23,307 bases of DNA. Source: a virus. The stretch is from positions 1 through 23,307 of the IMG/VR virus record IMGVR_UViG_3300025585_000172; one strand, written 5' to 3'. Below the pieces are notes generated by a model. That model did not search any database and was not told where the DNA came from. It saw nothing but the letters and a program-made list of their open reading frames with translations. This document shows positions 4,957-12,334 of this stretch, piece by piece (the first letter of the stretch is position 1; the number at the start of each line of letters is the position of its first letter). Both the position numbers and the translations under genes were made by a program.

Positions 4957-6801
4957 TTATGCCACCAAACTCCTGAGTGTTACTACTGCTGTTCCGTCGT
5001 ACTCCCACGACTTGTCGCCCGAATCGATCGGGAACCATTCTACATTCTCGACGATGGCACGGAAAGTTTCTTCGCCTTCTTGATATGAGATGATGCGTTG
5101 GTCTGAGATGAGGCCGCGTAGATACGACAGTTCGCTGACTACATCTAGGTAGTAGTCACGGTTGAAGCGGTTGATTTTGCGGTGTAGGAGTACGGGGACG
5201 CTGAATAGTTCGCTTCGTACTGGGGCGGGGAAGACGCGGGCTTGCCAGCGTGTCAAGGTGGGGCCGAGCGTGGAATCGGACGATGATCGGGTGAACGATA
5301 GTTTGATGAGGGTTTCACCGAACTGTCCGTCCGGGCCGTCTAATGAGAGTTCGGTTGCGTTCGCTGTGTTGAATGGTGCGAGCGTCTCGTAGCCGGAACC
5401 ATCATGGTCGTATGAAAGGGTGATGGAGCCACGAAGCGGACGTGTACGGAAATCAAAGAAGGCGAGGAACTTGCGGTCGGGGATACCCCAACGCCAGAAC
5501 CCTGTCTCGATGTATCCGCTGGCCGCAAGGTTGGTGGCGTGTTCACGGTATACACCTTGCCCTGATACGGAGAACAGGCGGTAGTCGCCCCAGTTGACGA
5601 TCGCGTTCACGTCACCCTGAACATCAGCCATCAGATCGGAGGCGTATGCGGGTTCGTTGGTGCTGTTGAACTGCGACAAGTCCATGCGACCCAGCCCGGT
5701 GGATGTGCCATCAAAGTTTGTCCAGCCGTACCAGACGAACCGTCCGTCACCCGAAGCGCATTTGACGCTGCTGGTGGTTTCGAGGATGGGGCCGATGAGT
5801 AGGTCGCCGTTGTTGTCGGAGGTGGCGAGACGGACACCCATGTTTGTGCCAATGATGATGCTTCCCAAATATCCGTAGATAGTGGAGACAACTTCTCCGA
5901 TAGGTAGTTCACCTGCCTGTACGGGGACATCGAGGGATGTGCCGTCTGCTTTGATAGCGGTGCGATAGATGAGACTGGTTTTGCCTGCGTACCCGGCCGC
6001 ATAAATGTGGTTTTGACCGGCTGCGAAACCGACATAACGGAACGCGTTATTAGGGTGCGTGTACAGGATCGTAGGGTTGTTGCCGGATGCTGTAATGTTC
6101 CACAGCTTGTAACCGTCAGTTGAGCCGGAACCGGCCGCCATCAAACGACCTTTGACGTAGCCAAGAACACCCCAGTTGTGGCCGGTGTTGTACGACGACG
6201 CAGAAGTTGACCCGGTGTTAGTCGTGTAAATACCGTTGCCTTCATACGACACATAGACGGTGTAGCCGTCTGTCGTCATACCGTTGATCGCCGCAGATGG
6301 TGTGCCTGTAACAGTCGAGAACGTTGATAGGTCAGTTGTGTACTTCAACGTCTGATTATCGGCAACGTACAGACGGTCGCCGGCCACAACCATGTACAGG
6401 TTGGTAGACGCAGAACTCAACACCTGCGATGTTGTCTTCAACATTGACAACTGACCCTTAGTCCACGGATCAACATTCTTAGACGTATAGAACCGGGTAT
6501 CTACACCGTCAGCAGTATCCCCATACTTCTGCCCCGACCCCTTATGCCAAGACACTTGCGAACGTCGCCACAAACCCTGCGGGTTGATCGCAGCCTCACC
6601 CGGAATGTTTGAATCGTCGGCAGAATCACGCAAACGGTTCTCAAACGTGCGAGTAAACCGATTGGACTTCATGTCCAACATATACGAGTGACCGCCGATA
6701 GCGACAGGGAAGATGTCGGGGACAAGTGACGATGTGCCTGTACCCGTGAAGAACGTCGGCCCACCCGTGAAGGCGGTCGTGAAATCCATCAAAGTAGCCA
6801 T
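4957..6801 (-). CDS. Tail nozzle / tubular protein B candidate, beta-propeller-like
   Basis: The 614-residue product starts at ATG 6801 with AGGAAG seven bases upstream. The middle part (about 100-450) contains repeated short beta blades, for example NLYMVVAGDRLYVADNQ, TVYVSYEGNGIYTTN, VWYGWTNFDGTSTGLG and DYRLFSVSGQGVYRE. These are typical of propeller-type phage tail proteins and of the large tail nozzle proteins of short-tailed phages (T7 gp12-like in layout, not shown by homology). The C-terminal part (about 455-614) looks like a mixed beta region. It follows the adaptor candidate by three bases, the order expected of adaptor then nozzle. I see no catalytic motif. An alternative is a minor tail or receptor-binding protein. 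Confidence 0.72.
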   Translation of the reverse strand: MATLMDFTTAFTGGPTFFTGTGTSSLVPDIFPVAIGGHSYMLDMKSNRFTRTFENRLRDSADDSNIPGEAAINPQGLWRRSQVSWHKGSGQKYGDTADGVDTRFYTSKNVDPWTKGQLSMLKTTSQVLSSASTNLYMVVAGDRLYVADNQTLKYTTDLSTFSTVTGTPSAAINGMTTDGYTVYVSYEGNGIYTTNTGSTSASSYNTGHNWGVLGYVKGRLMAAGSGSTDGYKLWNITASGNNPTILYTHPNNAFRYVGFAAGQNHIYAAGYAGKTSLIYRTAIKADGTSLDVPVQAGELPIGEVVSTIYGYLGSIIIGTNMGVRLATSDNNGDLLIGPILETTSSVKCASGDGRFVWYGWTNFDGTSTGLGRMDLSQFNSTNEPAYASDLMADVQGDVNAIVNWGDYRLFSVSGQGVYREHATNLAASGYIETGFWRWGIPDRKFLAFFDFRTRPLRGSITLSYDHDGSGYETLAPFNTANATELSLDGPDGQFGETLIKLSFTRSSSDSTLGPTLTRWQARVFPAPVRSELFSVPVLLHRKINRFNRDYYLDVVSELSYLRGLISDQRIISYQEGEETFRAIVENVEWFPIDSGDKSWEYDGTAVVTLRSLVA

Positions 6802-6804
6802 CGG

Positions 6805-7686
6805 CTACTTCCTGATACGTGTCGGATATTGACGGTTCAGACGTGCAGCTTCAGCGGTGATGCGGTCACGACGCAAACGCAACAAGTTCGTGACGCTGTT
6901 GCCGACAGCACCGGCAGGTACTTCGTCGCCTCGACGGGTGTCGCCTTGCGATTCGGTGAAGTTACGCTTTACTTCGCGGCCAGCCATCAAACGAATCTGA
7001 GTTCCCAAAACCAACAAATCTTCAATCTCCGAGGATGCGCCGATCGAAGACACGGTGGTCGACTCACTAGTGAACGGCGTGTACGGAGCCTTGTAAATGA
7101 CGCGCACCGTACCGGAACGAACATACGAGTCAAACGCTAACGCAAACCCGGATGCGAAGTCGCTGGTGGGCATATCACGGAGAAGGCGAACGTTGCGGAT
7201 GATCGGATAGTCGTCGGTGAGGAAACGGTAACGAACATCGTACAGATCAATGATGCTGGTAACCCCGGTGAGGTTTACCATACGGTCGGAACCGTTGTAA
7301 GAGATGTCCACCGTCTTCACTTGGAACAAACCGTTCATCGGTGACGACAAGTCAGCGAGATCAGAGTTCAGGCCGGTGAGTACATGGTGGCGGGGGAAAC
7401 GCGGGTTGACGGTGATGATCGCCCCAGCAGAATGTGAACTGGCGGTCGTGCCACCATAGCCACGCTCCACAGTCACAGTCTTTGCGCTGGTGTTCGCTTC
7501 CCACACATAAAACAGTTCCGTACCAATCTCAAAAACGGTGTTTTCGCGGAGCGAACCAAGATTGTAGGTGAGCGTCAACAGGGTGTCATCGGAGTCCACG
7601 GACGACACAAGCTTGTTGCGTTCCTCAACCGTGCCAGCCAACAACTGTTGAACAGACCGGTCAATCAAATCACCGGCTGTGGTCAC
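6805..7686 (-). CDS. Connector / tail adaptor candidate
   Basis: The 293-residue frame starts at a GTG that overlaps the upstream TGA as GTGA, so it is coupled to the small Lys-rich gene. The N-terminal third (about 28-95) holds a beta domain with TVTVERGYGGTTASSHSAGA and NPRFPRHHVLTGLNSDLADL. The middle has beta strands and the C-terminal part (about 225-290) is helical and rich in Arg (REVKRNFTES, RLRRDRITAEAARLNRQYP). A structural protein with mixed beta and helical parts just before a propeller-like protein fits an adaptor or tail tubular A role in a short-tailed phage. Homology to T7 gp11 is not visible to me, so the role rests on order and size. Confidence 0.6.
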   Translation of the reverse strand: MTTAGDLIDRSVQQLLAGTVEERNKLVSSVDSDDTLLTLTYNLGSLRENTVFEIGTELFYVWEANTSAKTVTVERGYGGTTASSHSAGAIITVNPRFPRHHVLTGLNSDLADLSSPMNGLFQVKTVDISYNGSDRMVNLTGVTSIIDLYDVRYRFLTDDYPIIRNVRLLRDMPTSDFASGFALAFDSYVRSGTVRVIYKAPYTPFTSESTTVSSIGASSEIEDLLVLGTQIRLMAGREVKRNFTESQGDTRRGDEVPAGAVGNSVTNLLRLRRDRITAEAARLNRQYPTRIRK

Positions 7687-7802
7687 TTCTTCTTCTTTCG
7701 AGCCTTCTTGCCGTATTCCATCTCACGTTCCTTCTTACCTTCGGAATCTTCGTGCTTCATCTTGGCCGGCTTCGACTTGTACTTTTCGCCCTTCATGGAC
7801 AT
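7683..7802 (-). CDS. Tiny Lys-rich protein
   Basis: A 39-residue frame starts at ATG 7802 with GGAG seven bases upstream (CGGAGTACCCCCATG) and ends in a TGA overlapping the next GTG. A second ATG six bases in is possible, but the first fits the ribosome-binding site better. The product begins MSMKGEKYKSKPAKMKHED and ends GKKARKKKK. It is very basic, with 16 Lys and only a few acidic residues in the middle, and probably disordered. It could bind nucleic acid or an acidic virion surface. It is positioned between the glycosyltransferase and the connector candidate and has its own promoter-like site. I do not recognise a family. Confidence 0.72.
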   Translation of the reverse strand: MSMKGEKYKSKPAKMKHEDSEGKKEREMEYGKKARKKKK

Positions 7803-7833
7803 GGGGGTACTCCGATCTGAAAGATACACCGTG

Positions 7834-7839
7834 AGTATA
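7834..7839 (-). promoter_or_regulatory. Promoter-like -10 site before the Lys-rich gene
   Basis: The 49-base gap after the glycosyltransferase contains GTAGGGTATACTCAC on the minus strand, with TATACT as a good -10 hexamer. Expected transcription start is near 7827, leaving a leader of about 25 bases with a GGAG ribosome-binding site. No clear -35 is visible at 17 bases. The GTAGGGTA(C/T)ACT core is shared with the site at 926-931. Confidence 0.4.
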
Positions 7840-7851
7840 CCCTACAGACTG

Positions 7852-8961
7852 TCAGTTTTGGATGACGGCCTGAGCGTCCAGCAGGTTCTCCAATGTTGAT
7901 AGCGGAACCCAGCTTGTTTCCCCTGCCGTCAAACGAATCCGATAGCGGCCGATGTCAGCGACAAGCGTTTTCGTGGCTTTTACGGGGATCATCTGACTGC
8001 CGGTTTCCACCCATGTTTGTTGAGTGATACGGTCGGTCGGCGGGTGAACTTCCAATAGCCGATCAACGGCATTATCCCACGAAAACGGCAACGTATCCTC
8101 AAATCGGAGTTGTCGCTCCCATAAAGCCGGTCTACCCCGCTTGTAGGCGTGGCGCATCGAGTCCACCAGTTCATCATGATCCGGCACAAACCAGTTCCCA
8201 ACCTCAGGAAAGTTGGACATAAACGCTTTCTCTTTGCGGGCAGATAACGGGAAATCAAGTAGACGGGAAAACATGAGGTGACCGTGAGCGGCTGTGCCGA
8301 TCACCAGATTCCCTAACGCACATTGTTGGAGGGGCATCATCCCGAACCCTTCGCCCCTCGATGCCGACACAAAACAGTCGGCTGTAGCGTGCAGATCACG
8401 TTCTGCGATCGGATCAAGCGCATCCTTGATGACGGTAATCCGATCCTCAAAATCGTAGATTTGTGGGTCGTCAAACGTGTATGGCGGGATTTTGATGACC
8501 AGTTCGGAGTCCGGCAGGTTCGCATCTTTGAACGCTTGAATGACCTGCGGGATACCTTTACGCAACCACCCTGAACCGCCAGTCATAAAACGGAATCGAT
8601 CGTTGTCGGGGACGTTCTGTGGAAACCAGACATCATGGTTGACACCCAGAGGGACAACGTGAACGTCGTCGTGGATAGTGTCGAACAGTTCTTTGTTCCA
8701 GTCGCATGGGACGATCACCCGGTCAAACAGTCGGCTGAACCGTTCAAAACGTGCGGGTAGACGGTCGGTTTCCCACATTGTCATAACCGCTGTGGACTGG
8801 CCTTCCCACCAGCCTTTCACCATGTCCGGCAACATCCCGAACACAACAGTTCCAGCGTCGTCGGACAGTTCTCCACGGCCGGCAAGGTGGCGGGCGAACT
8901 CGTCCACCATCCGTCCGTAGCCGACATGAGGGATGTTCACCCCTTTGATGTCGTAGATCAT
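7852..8961 (-). CDS. GT-B glycosyltransferase (family 4-like) with C-terminal extension
   Basis: The 369-residue protein starts at an ATG overlapping the upstream stop (ATGA). It shows the GT4/GT-B layout: an N-terminal half with GYGRMVDEFARHL, a sugar-nucleotide half beginning at FMTGGSGWLRKGIPQVIQAF (about 125-143) and SASRGEGFGMMPLQQCALG (199-217). The last is the family's EX7E site, but the second Glu is Gln212 (Glu204 kept). Such enzymes transfer a sugar from a nucleotide donor. An extra 50 residues at the end (about 318-369, VKATKTLVADIGRYRIRLTA) look like a small beta domain found in phage structural proteins. The gene sits among virion genes, several with Ser/Thr-rich products, so virion glycosylation is a fair inference; cell-surface modification is the alternative. 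Confidence 0.85.
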   Translation of the reverse strand: MIYDIKGVNIPHVGYGRMVDEFARHLAGRGELSDDAGTVVFGMLPDMVKGWWEGQSTAVMTMWETDRLPARFERFSRLFDRVIVPCDWNKELFDTIHDDVHVVPLGVNHDVWFPQNVPDNDRFRFMTGGSGWLRKGIPQVIQAFKDANLPDSELVIKIPPYTFDDPQIYDFEDRITVIKDALDPIAERDLHATADCFVSASRGEGFGMMPLQQCALGNLVIGTAAHGHLMFSRLLDFPLSARKEKAFMSNFPEVGNWFVPDHDELVDSMRHAYKRGRPALWERQLRFEDTLPFSWDNAVDRLLEVHPPTDRITQQTWVETGSQMIPVKATKTLVADIGRYRIRLTAGETSWVPLSTLENLLDAQAVIQN

Positions 8962-9230
8962 GGGATCAGACCGGACTCCACTTGTGCTTTCGTTTCAGCC
9001 CGTTTCTCAACTTCGGCTGCCCCATCGATCTTGCGTGGTTGCAGACCGTCGTTGCGAAGCCGTTTATAGGCATCCAAATCTTTGTCGAGGACTGCTTCTT
9101 TGTTGGCGATGTGTTGAACCTGTTGACGGCGGGTAGGGGTTGCTGCGGAACTGATACGCACATGGGCGATCCGACAACCAAAACAGCCTTCAACATCAAG
9201 GTTCGGATGGGTTTCTTGGTGTTTCACCAT
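8958..9230 (-). CDS. Small CxxC protein of actinophage type
   Basis: A 90-residue protein with ATG at 9230, just after the preceding stop. The N-terminus reads HPNLDVEGCFGCRIAHVRIS, with Cys16 and Cys19 as a CxxC pair and His8 nearby, a half zinc-site. The second half is helical and charged (DLDAYKRLRNDGLQPRKIDG). From memory, similar HPxxxxxCFGCK plus DAYRRLRxxGxQP proteins occur in structural clusters of actinobacteriophages, where their function is unknown. Its stop overlaps the start of the glycosyltransferase, so the two are coupled. It may be a small virion or assembly protein. Confidence 0.75.
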   Translation of the reverse strand: MVKHQETHPNLDVEGCFGCRIAHVRISSAATPTRRQQVQHIANKEAVLDKDLDAYKRLRNDGLQPRKIDGAAEVEKRAETKAQVESGLIP

Positions 9231-9231
9231 G

Positions 9232-9522
9232 TCACGTAATATACGCCCCGTAACCGGCTGATGTCAGTTGCGCGGCTTCTTCATCGGTGATCTGGTTGTC
9301 GTGACCACCGTAATAAGTAGTTACTACAGTTGCCATGTCGGATGGTTCCGACTCGACATACGATCCGTCTGTCAACTTGTAGACGTTGCGTCCTTTGGGG
9401 AGGGCCGCATAGTGGCGTAGAAGACGGTAGGAGAACCGTTCGCGTTCACCCCACGGGATTGTTTCATCGAAGTCGGACAGGTTGTAGAAGTTGTCTGACG
9501 GGCATCTGAATATGGGCATCAT
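9232..9522 (-). CDS. Small structural-type protein, copy of the preceding gene's C-terminal domain
   Basis: I start this at ATG 9522 (ATGATG, overlapping the upstream TGA); the longer open frame upstream is a shadow of the previous gene. The 96-residue protein reads IFRCPSDNFYNLSDFDE, then RGRNVYKLTDGSYVE-like residues (45-58), YYGGHDNQITDEEAAQLTSA and a GYGAYIT end. The same order occurs at the C-terminus of the preceding protein (RNIFRLTNGTY, YLGAHEHFVTEQEKADLVAA, GYTVT), so the two share a domain. Small proteins with an RNVxxLTDGxY...GGHxxxVTxxEAxxLxxAGY pattern are familiar from actinophage structural clusters. The function is unknown. Confidence 0.8.
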   Translation of the reverse strand: MMPIFRCPSDNFYNLSDFDETIPWGERERFSYRLLRHYAALPKGRNVYKLTDGSYVESEPSDMATVVTTYYGGHDNQITDEEAAQLTSAGYGAYIT

Positions 9523-10334
9523 GTCACCGTGTATCCGGCCGCTACAAGGTCGGCTTTCTCTTGTTCTGTTACGAAGTGTTCGTGCGCTCCAAGATACACC
9601 TTGTCTACGAGCGACGGATCGAGCGGGTCTACGTTGGTGTATGTGCCGTTGGTTAGCCGGAAGATGTTGCGGGCGCGGTAGCCGGGGTTGGCGCGGGCGA
9701 ATAGACGGTGCGATGGTGTGGATTCTCGATAGTCCGACCACGGGAATCTGTCTTCGATGGGCGGCCGGAAAATCAAAGATTTCGTCCAGTTGGCTGTTTG
9801 TGTGCCGGCCCCAGATGTTGAGGCGGTTCGTATAAAGAGGATGCCACTAAGCGACGATGATGTGCCTGTACCACTAGATGTTGCGGTTCGAGGGGCGATA
9901 TGACGGCCGGTGGCACTATCGCTTGCGGTTGCGCCACCTGAGCCGTAGCCGGTGCGTAGACGGCCGACTGTGATGGCGGTGAGGGATGTCCCCGTACCGG
10001 AAGCAGATGCGGTACGGGGAACAATGTGCAGTCCGGTCGAGTCAAAGCTGCTTGTGCCTGATCCGGTTGCTGTGCGAACTGGGACGCGGATGCGAGTTGC
10101 GGTTTCTGTTCCTGTACCAGACCCGGTGGCGGTACGTACAGGATTGATGTTCGAGTCGGCGGTTTCACTACCAGCACCAGACCCTGTAGCGGATCGTGCT
10201 TTGATTCGAACAGACGACGCGGTTTCTGTACCAGCACCCGACCCAGTAGCAGTAGCGGTAAAGGTTGCTACGCCGTCATAGGTGAGGTTTGACGCATTGT
10301 AGGTGTAGTTAGCGTCGTTGTATAGGTGAGGCAT
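9519..10334 (-). CDS. Ser/Thr/Gly repeat protein with C-terminal structural domain
   Basis: The 271-residue product starts at ATG immediately after the upstream TAA; the GGAGG four bases upstream is the end of that upstream gene. Residues 1-28 are a short beta-like head (YNDANYTYNASNLTYDGVA). Residues 29-183 are about eight units of 20 residues of the type ATGSGAGTETA...RT. Residues about 184-271 form the domain repeated in the next gene. Such repeats probably make an extended, flexible or beta-solenoid surface protein. The many Ser and Thr residues make it a possible substrate for the nearby glycosyltransferase; that is inference. A minor virion or decoration role is likely. Confidence 0.78.
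   Translation of the reverse strand: MPHLYNDANYTYNASNLTYDGVATFTATATGSGAGTETASSVRIKARSATGSGAGSETADSNINPVRTATGSGTGTETATRIRVPVRTATGSGTSSFDSTGLHIVPRTASASGTGTSLTAITVGRLRTGYGSGGATASDSATGRHIAPRTATSSGTGTSSSLSGILFIRTASTSGAGTQTANWTKSLIFRPPIEDRFPWSDYRESTPSHRLFARANPGYRARNIFRLTNGTYTNVDPLDPSLVDKVYLGAHEHFVTEQEKADLVAAGYTVT
9786..10250 (-). repeat. Tandem ~60-bp coding repeats (20-residue units)
   Basis: Seven units of 20 residues (one of 22) and a partial eighth encode ATGSG(A/T)GTETA followed by a variable part and a closing (V/I)xxRT. The sixth unit has two extra residues, GY, before GSGGATA. The first three units are closest to one another, suggesting recent duplication at that end. Confidence 0.85.
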
Positions 10335-10514
10335 TTAGCCTCCGGGGGGTGGTGTTATTTCGGTGGGGGTGTCGTTCCACGGTTCTGCGGTGTTGCCTTC
10401 TGTGACCCACGCTAAATACTTTTGATATTCGACGTTCGCCTCAGCGGTTGGAACAAATGATACGACACCATTCTCAACCATAACCAATCCATGATGTTCA
10501 GAAACGTAGAACAT
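10335..10514 (-). CDS. 59-residue protein with tail-assembly-chaperone-like motif
   Basis: The start is ATG 10514, overlapping the upstream TAA (TAATG), with GGAG five bases upstream. A longer open frame upstream is not used. The sequence begins MFYVSEHHGLVMVENGVVSF, and its second half contains NVEYQKYLAWVTEGNTAEPW. The string YxxYLAWVxEGNTxEP is recurrent in phage tail fibre assembly proteins and fibre-linked small proteins. It lies immediately after the fibre-like gene, the usual place for a fibre chaperone. The end TPPPGG is Pro-rich. Function by motif and position only. Confidence 0.75.
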   Translation of the reverse strand: MFYVSEHHGLVMVENGVVSFVPTAEANVEYQKYLAWVTEGNTAEPWNDTPTEITPPPGG

Positions 10515-11878
10515 TAGAACTCCGCGCTTGCTGTGTAGTGGCACAGAACGTACCATCCTGTGTTTGATCCGCTTTCATCCATAGCGATCGTCCAACCTTT
10601 GTCTGTTGCAACGGAAAACTTTGTCGTGTTATCTGTGTAACTTGTTGACACAAGCGACCCGACATGACTTGTTTTACCAGATGTTCCTGCTATCGAATAC
10701 ACCGTCAAAGTCGGGGCAACCCTCATCACTTGCGATACAAAGATTGCTGCAAACTGATCTGTTACGGCTAACGCGATTAAAGCGTTTGTCGCCGTAGGGA
10801 CAGAGGCCGACAAGTTAGCGCCTGGTGCTACTCCAGCGCCATAACTGCTGAAATAGTACCGCTGACACAACGCCAACTCCGTGCCGATGGGTCGCTGTTC
10901 AAACGGAGTCGCATACGACCCACGCTCAACCTGAACACCCCAGAAGTCAAAGGTGTTGTTCTGGATGCCAAGACTATTCAGACGACTGTTGAACGTAGAG
11001 CCTGCCGAAGTCCAAAGATTCACATTCAAAGTAGATGAATTGAGACTACTCCCAAAAGTCTTTCCACTAATTGACGGTACAGACATAGTAACGCTGTATC
11101 GCGCCCATGACGTTGACAAAGTTACTTGTCCACCCAAAGTGTTTACGTCTGCCGATGGGCTTCCACCAGTACCAAAGACTTGTGCTACTTCTACAGCAAC
11201 TTTCGGTGTACCTGACGAGGCTTTCGCCCAAAACGAAATTGTGATTGTGGCATTAGCAAATGTGCGAGCATCTTCTACTGGTTGTTGCAATACCGCATAA
11301 TCACCTGATGCTGACTGTGACGCACTAACCAAACGCACAAACTTTTCTGCCTCGTACCCAGTTGCGGCTGGAGAACCAACCGTGAACGACTGTGATGACA
11401 TGGTGACTGTCCCACCAGAGTTGAATGCTCTCCACCTATCAAAACCATAAGTTGCGCTTGCTGTAGACGACGACCACACACGCTGATTGATGCGGAAATC
11501 CCCGTTGATGATCGCATTACGGAACCCGTTGTACGGCGACAAATAATCAGCCGCGTTCTGAATGAACGCTGTCGCATTTGCCACCCCGGTCACGTCTAAT
11601 GCATACGCAGGAGACTGGTTGTTGATGCCGACGCGATTATTCGCCGCGTCAACATACAAGACACCCGAATCAACATTCAGGCCGGACAAAACACCGTTCG
11701 TCACCTTGTAATCAAGACTCGTCGTAACAGCAGAACCATCAACCCCAACCTTCGCCTGCAACGCCTCGATCGCATCATTCGCATCAGCGTGCTGAACAGA
11801 ATGAGAAGGCGACGAAAGAGAATCACCCGAAGCCGGGTTAGTCAAACTGTCAAGCGAAGACGGAAAATTAGTAGCCAC
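10514..11878 (-). CDS. Tail-fibre-like structural protein
   Basis: A 454-residue protein from a GTG start (11878) with AGAGGTGG about seven bases upstream. Residues 27-60 (SVQHADANDAIEALQAKVGV) are a common head of phage fibre proteins. Residues 70-98 hold YVDAANNRVGINNQSPAYAL, the short trimerisation-type motif of fibres and host-derived adhesins. Then NGFRNAIINGDFRINQR (117-133) opens a beta-sandwich, carbohydrate-binding-like region to about 330 (GFDRWRAF, ITISFWAKASS, GVQVERGSYATPFEQRP, ALCQRYYF). The final 120 residues are beta-rich and unrecognised. It probably sits on the head or tail surface and contacts host glycans. A second fibre system lies at 2948-4956. Confidence 0.83.
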   Translation of the reverse strand: MATNFPSSLDSLTNPASGDSLSSPSHSVQHADANDAIEALQAKVGVDGSAVTTSLDYKVTNGVLSGLNVDSGVLYVDAANNRVGINNQSPAYALDVTGVANATAFIQNAADYLSPYNGFRNAIINGDFRINQRVWSSSTASATYGFDRWRAFNSGGTVTMSSQSFTVGSPAATGYEAEKFVRLVSASQSASGDYAVLQQPVEDARTFANATITISFWAKASSGTPKVAVEVAQVFGTGGSPSADVNTLGGQVTLSTSWARYSVTMSVPSISGKTFGSSLNSSTLNVNLWTSAGSTFNSRLNSLGIQNNTFDFWGVQVERGSYATPFEQRPIGTELALCQRYYFSSYGAGVAPGANLSASVPTATNALIALAVTDQFAAIFVSQVMRVAPTLTVYSIAGTSGKTSHVGSLVSTSYTDNTTKFSVATDKGWTIAMDESGSNTGWYVLCHYTASAEF

Positions 11879-11891
11879 CTACGGCCACCTC

Positions 11892-12254
11892 TCAATCCAA
11901 CGTCAACGTCAACGAAGTAATCTGGAACGTATCCCCAGCAGTCACAGCAGCCGACGACGACAACGCACCCGACCACAAACAATTACCAGAAGTCGAAGCA
12001 TCCCACAACGACCAATGCGAATACGTCTCCGTCGCAGCCACATTCGTCCACTCCACAGTCGCAGACGAAGCCATCGACCCAGAAGACGCAGCCGAAAACG
12101 AAATACTCTTACGAGTCGTCTCAGTCGCCGCGTTCGACGTACCAGCCTCACCCGGATCACCCGTATGCAACTTCACATACACCGCCGACACAGCAAGCGA
12201 AGTATTCCGCAACGTGTCCAAATAAGCGTTCTCAAGATAATTCGAAATCGACAT
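11892..12254 (-). CDS. Small conserved phage structural protein (tail-fibre or decoration family)
   Basis: The 120-residue protein starts at ATG 12254 with GAGG nearby (GTGAGGTAACTGATG). It has the pattern VYVKLHTGDPGEAGTSNAAT, then a run of SISFSAASSG, VEWTNVA, SHWSLWDASTSGNCLWSG and a final DTFQITSLTLTLD. Proteins with LHTxDPGxxG...WDAxSGGNxLWxG are widespread in phages and usually labelled tail fibre or minor structural proteins; the exact role is unknown. It is the first gene after the terminator behind the capsid gene. Its proximity to the capsid gene also allows a decoration role. Confidence 0.82.
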   Translation of the reverse strand: MSISNYLENAYLDTLRNTSLAVSAVYVKLHTGDPGEAGTSNAATETTRKSISFSAASSGSMASSATVEWTNVAATETYSHWSLWDASTSGNCLWSGALSSSAAVTAGDTFQITSLTLTLD

Positions 12255-12272
12255 CAGTTACCTCACTAAAGC

Positions 12273-12314
12273 CAAAAGGCCGGGGACACGGTAATTGTAC
12301 CGCATCCCCGACCT
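12273..12314 (-). terminator. Intrinsic terminator after the major capsid gene
   Basis: On the minus strand AGGTCGGGGATGCGGTA and TACCGTGTCCCCGGCCT pair as a 17-base stem around a CAAT loop and are followed by TTTT. Three positions pair only as G-U wobbles, and only in minus-strand RNA, so the hairpin is built for that direction. It lies in the 80-base gap between the capsid stop (12335) and the next gene (start 12254). The short T-run may allow read-through to the downstream genes. Confidence 0.88.
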
Positions 12315-12334
12315 CAAAGCGGGTTGACTCAGAC

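Noticed and set aside
9523-9741. Upstream extension of the 96-residue gene
   Set aside because: It overlaps the repeat-protein gene and gives a Pro/Arg-rich product without structure; the ATG at 9522 overlapping the stop is the better start.
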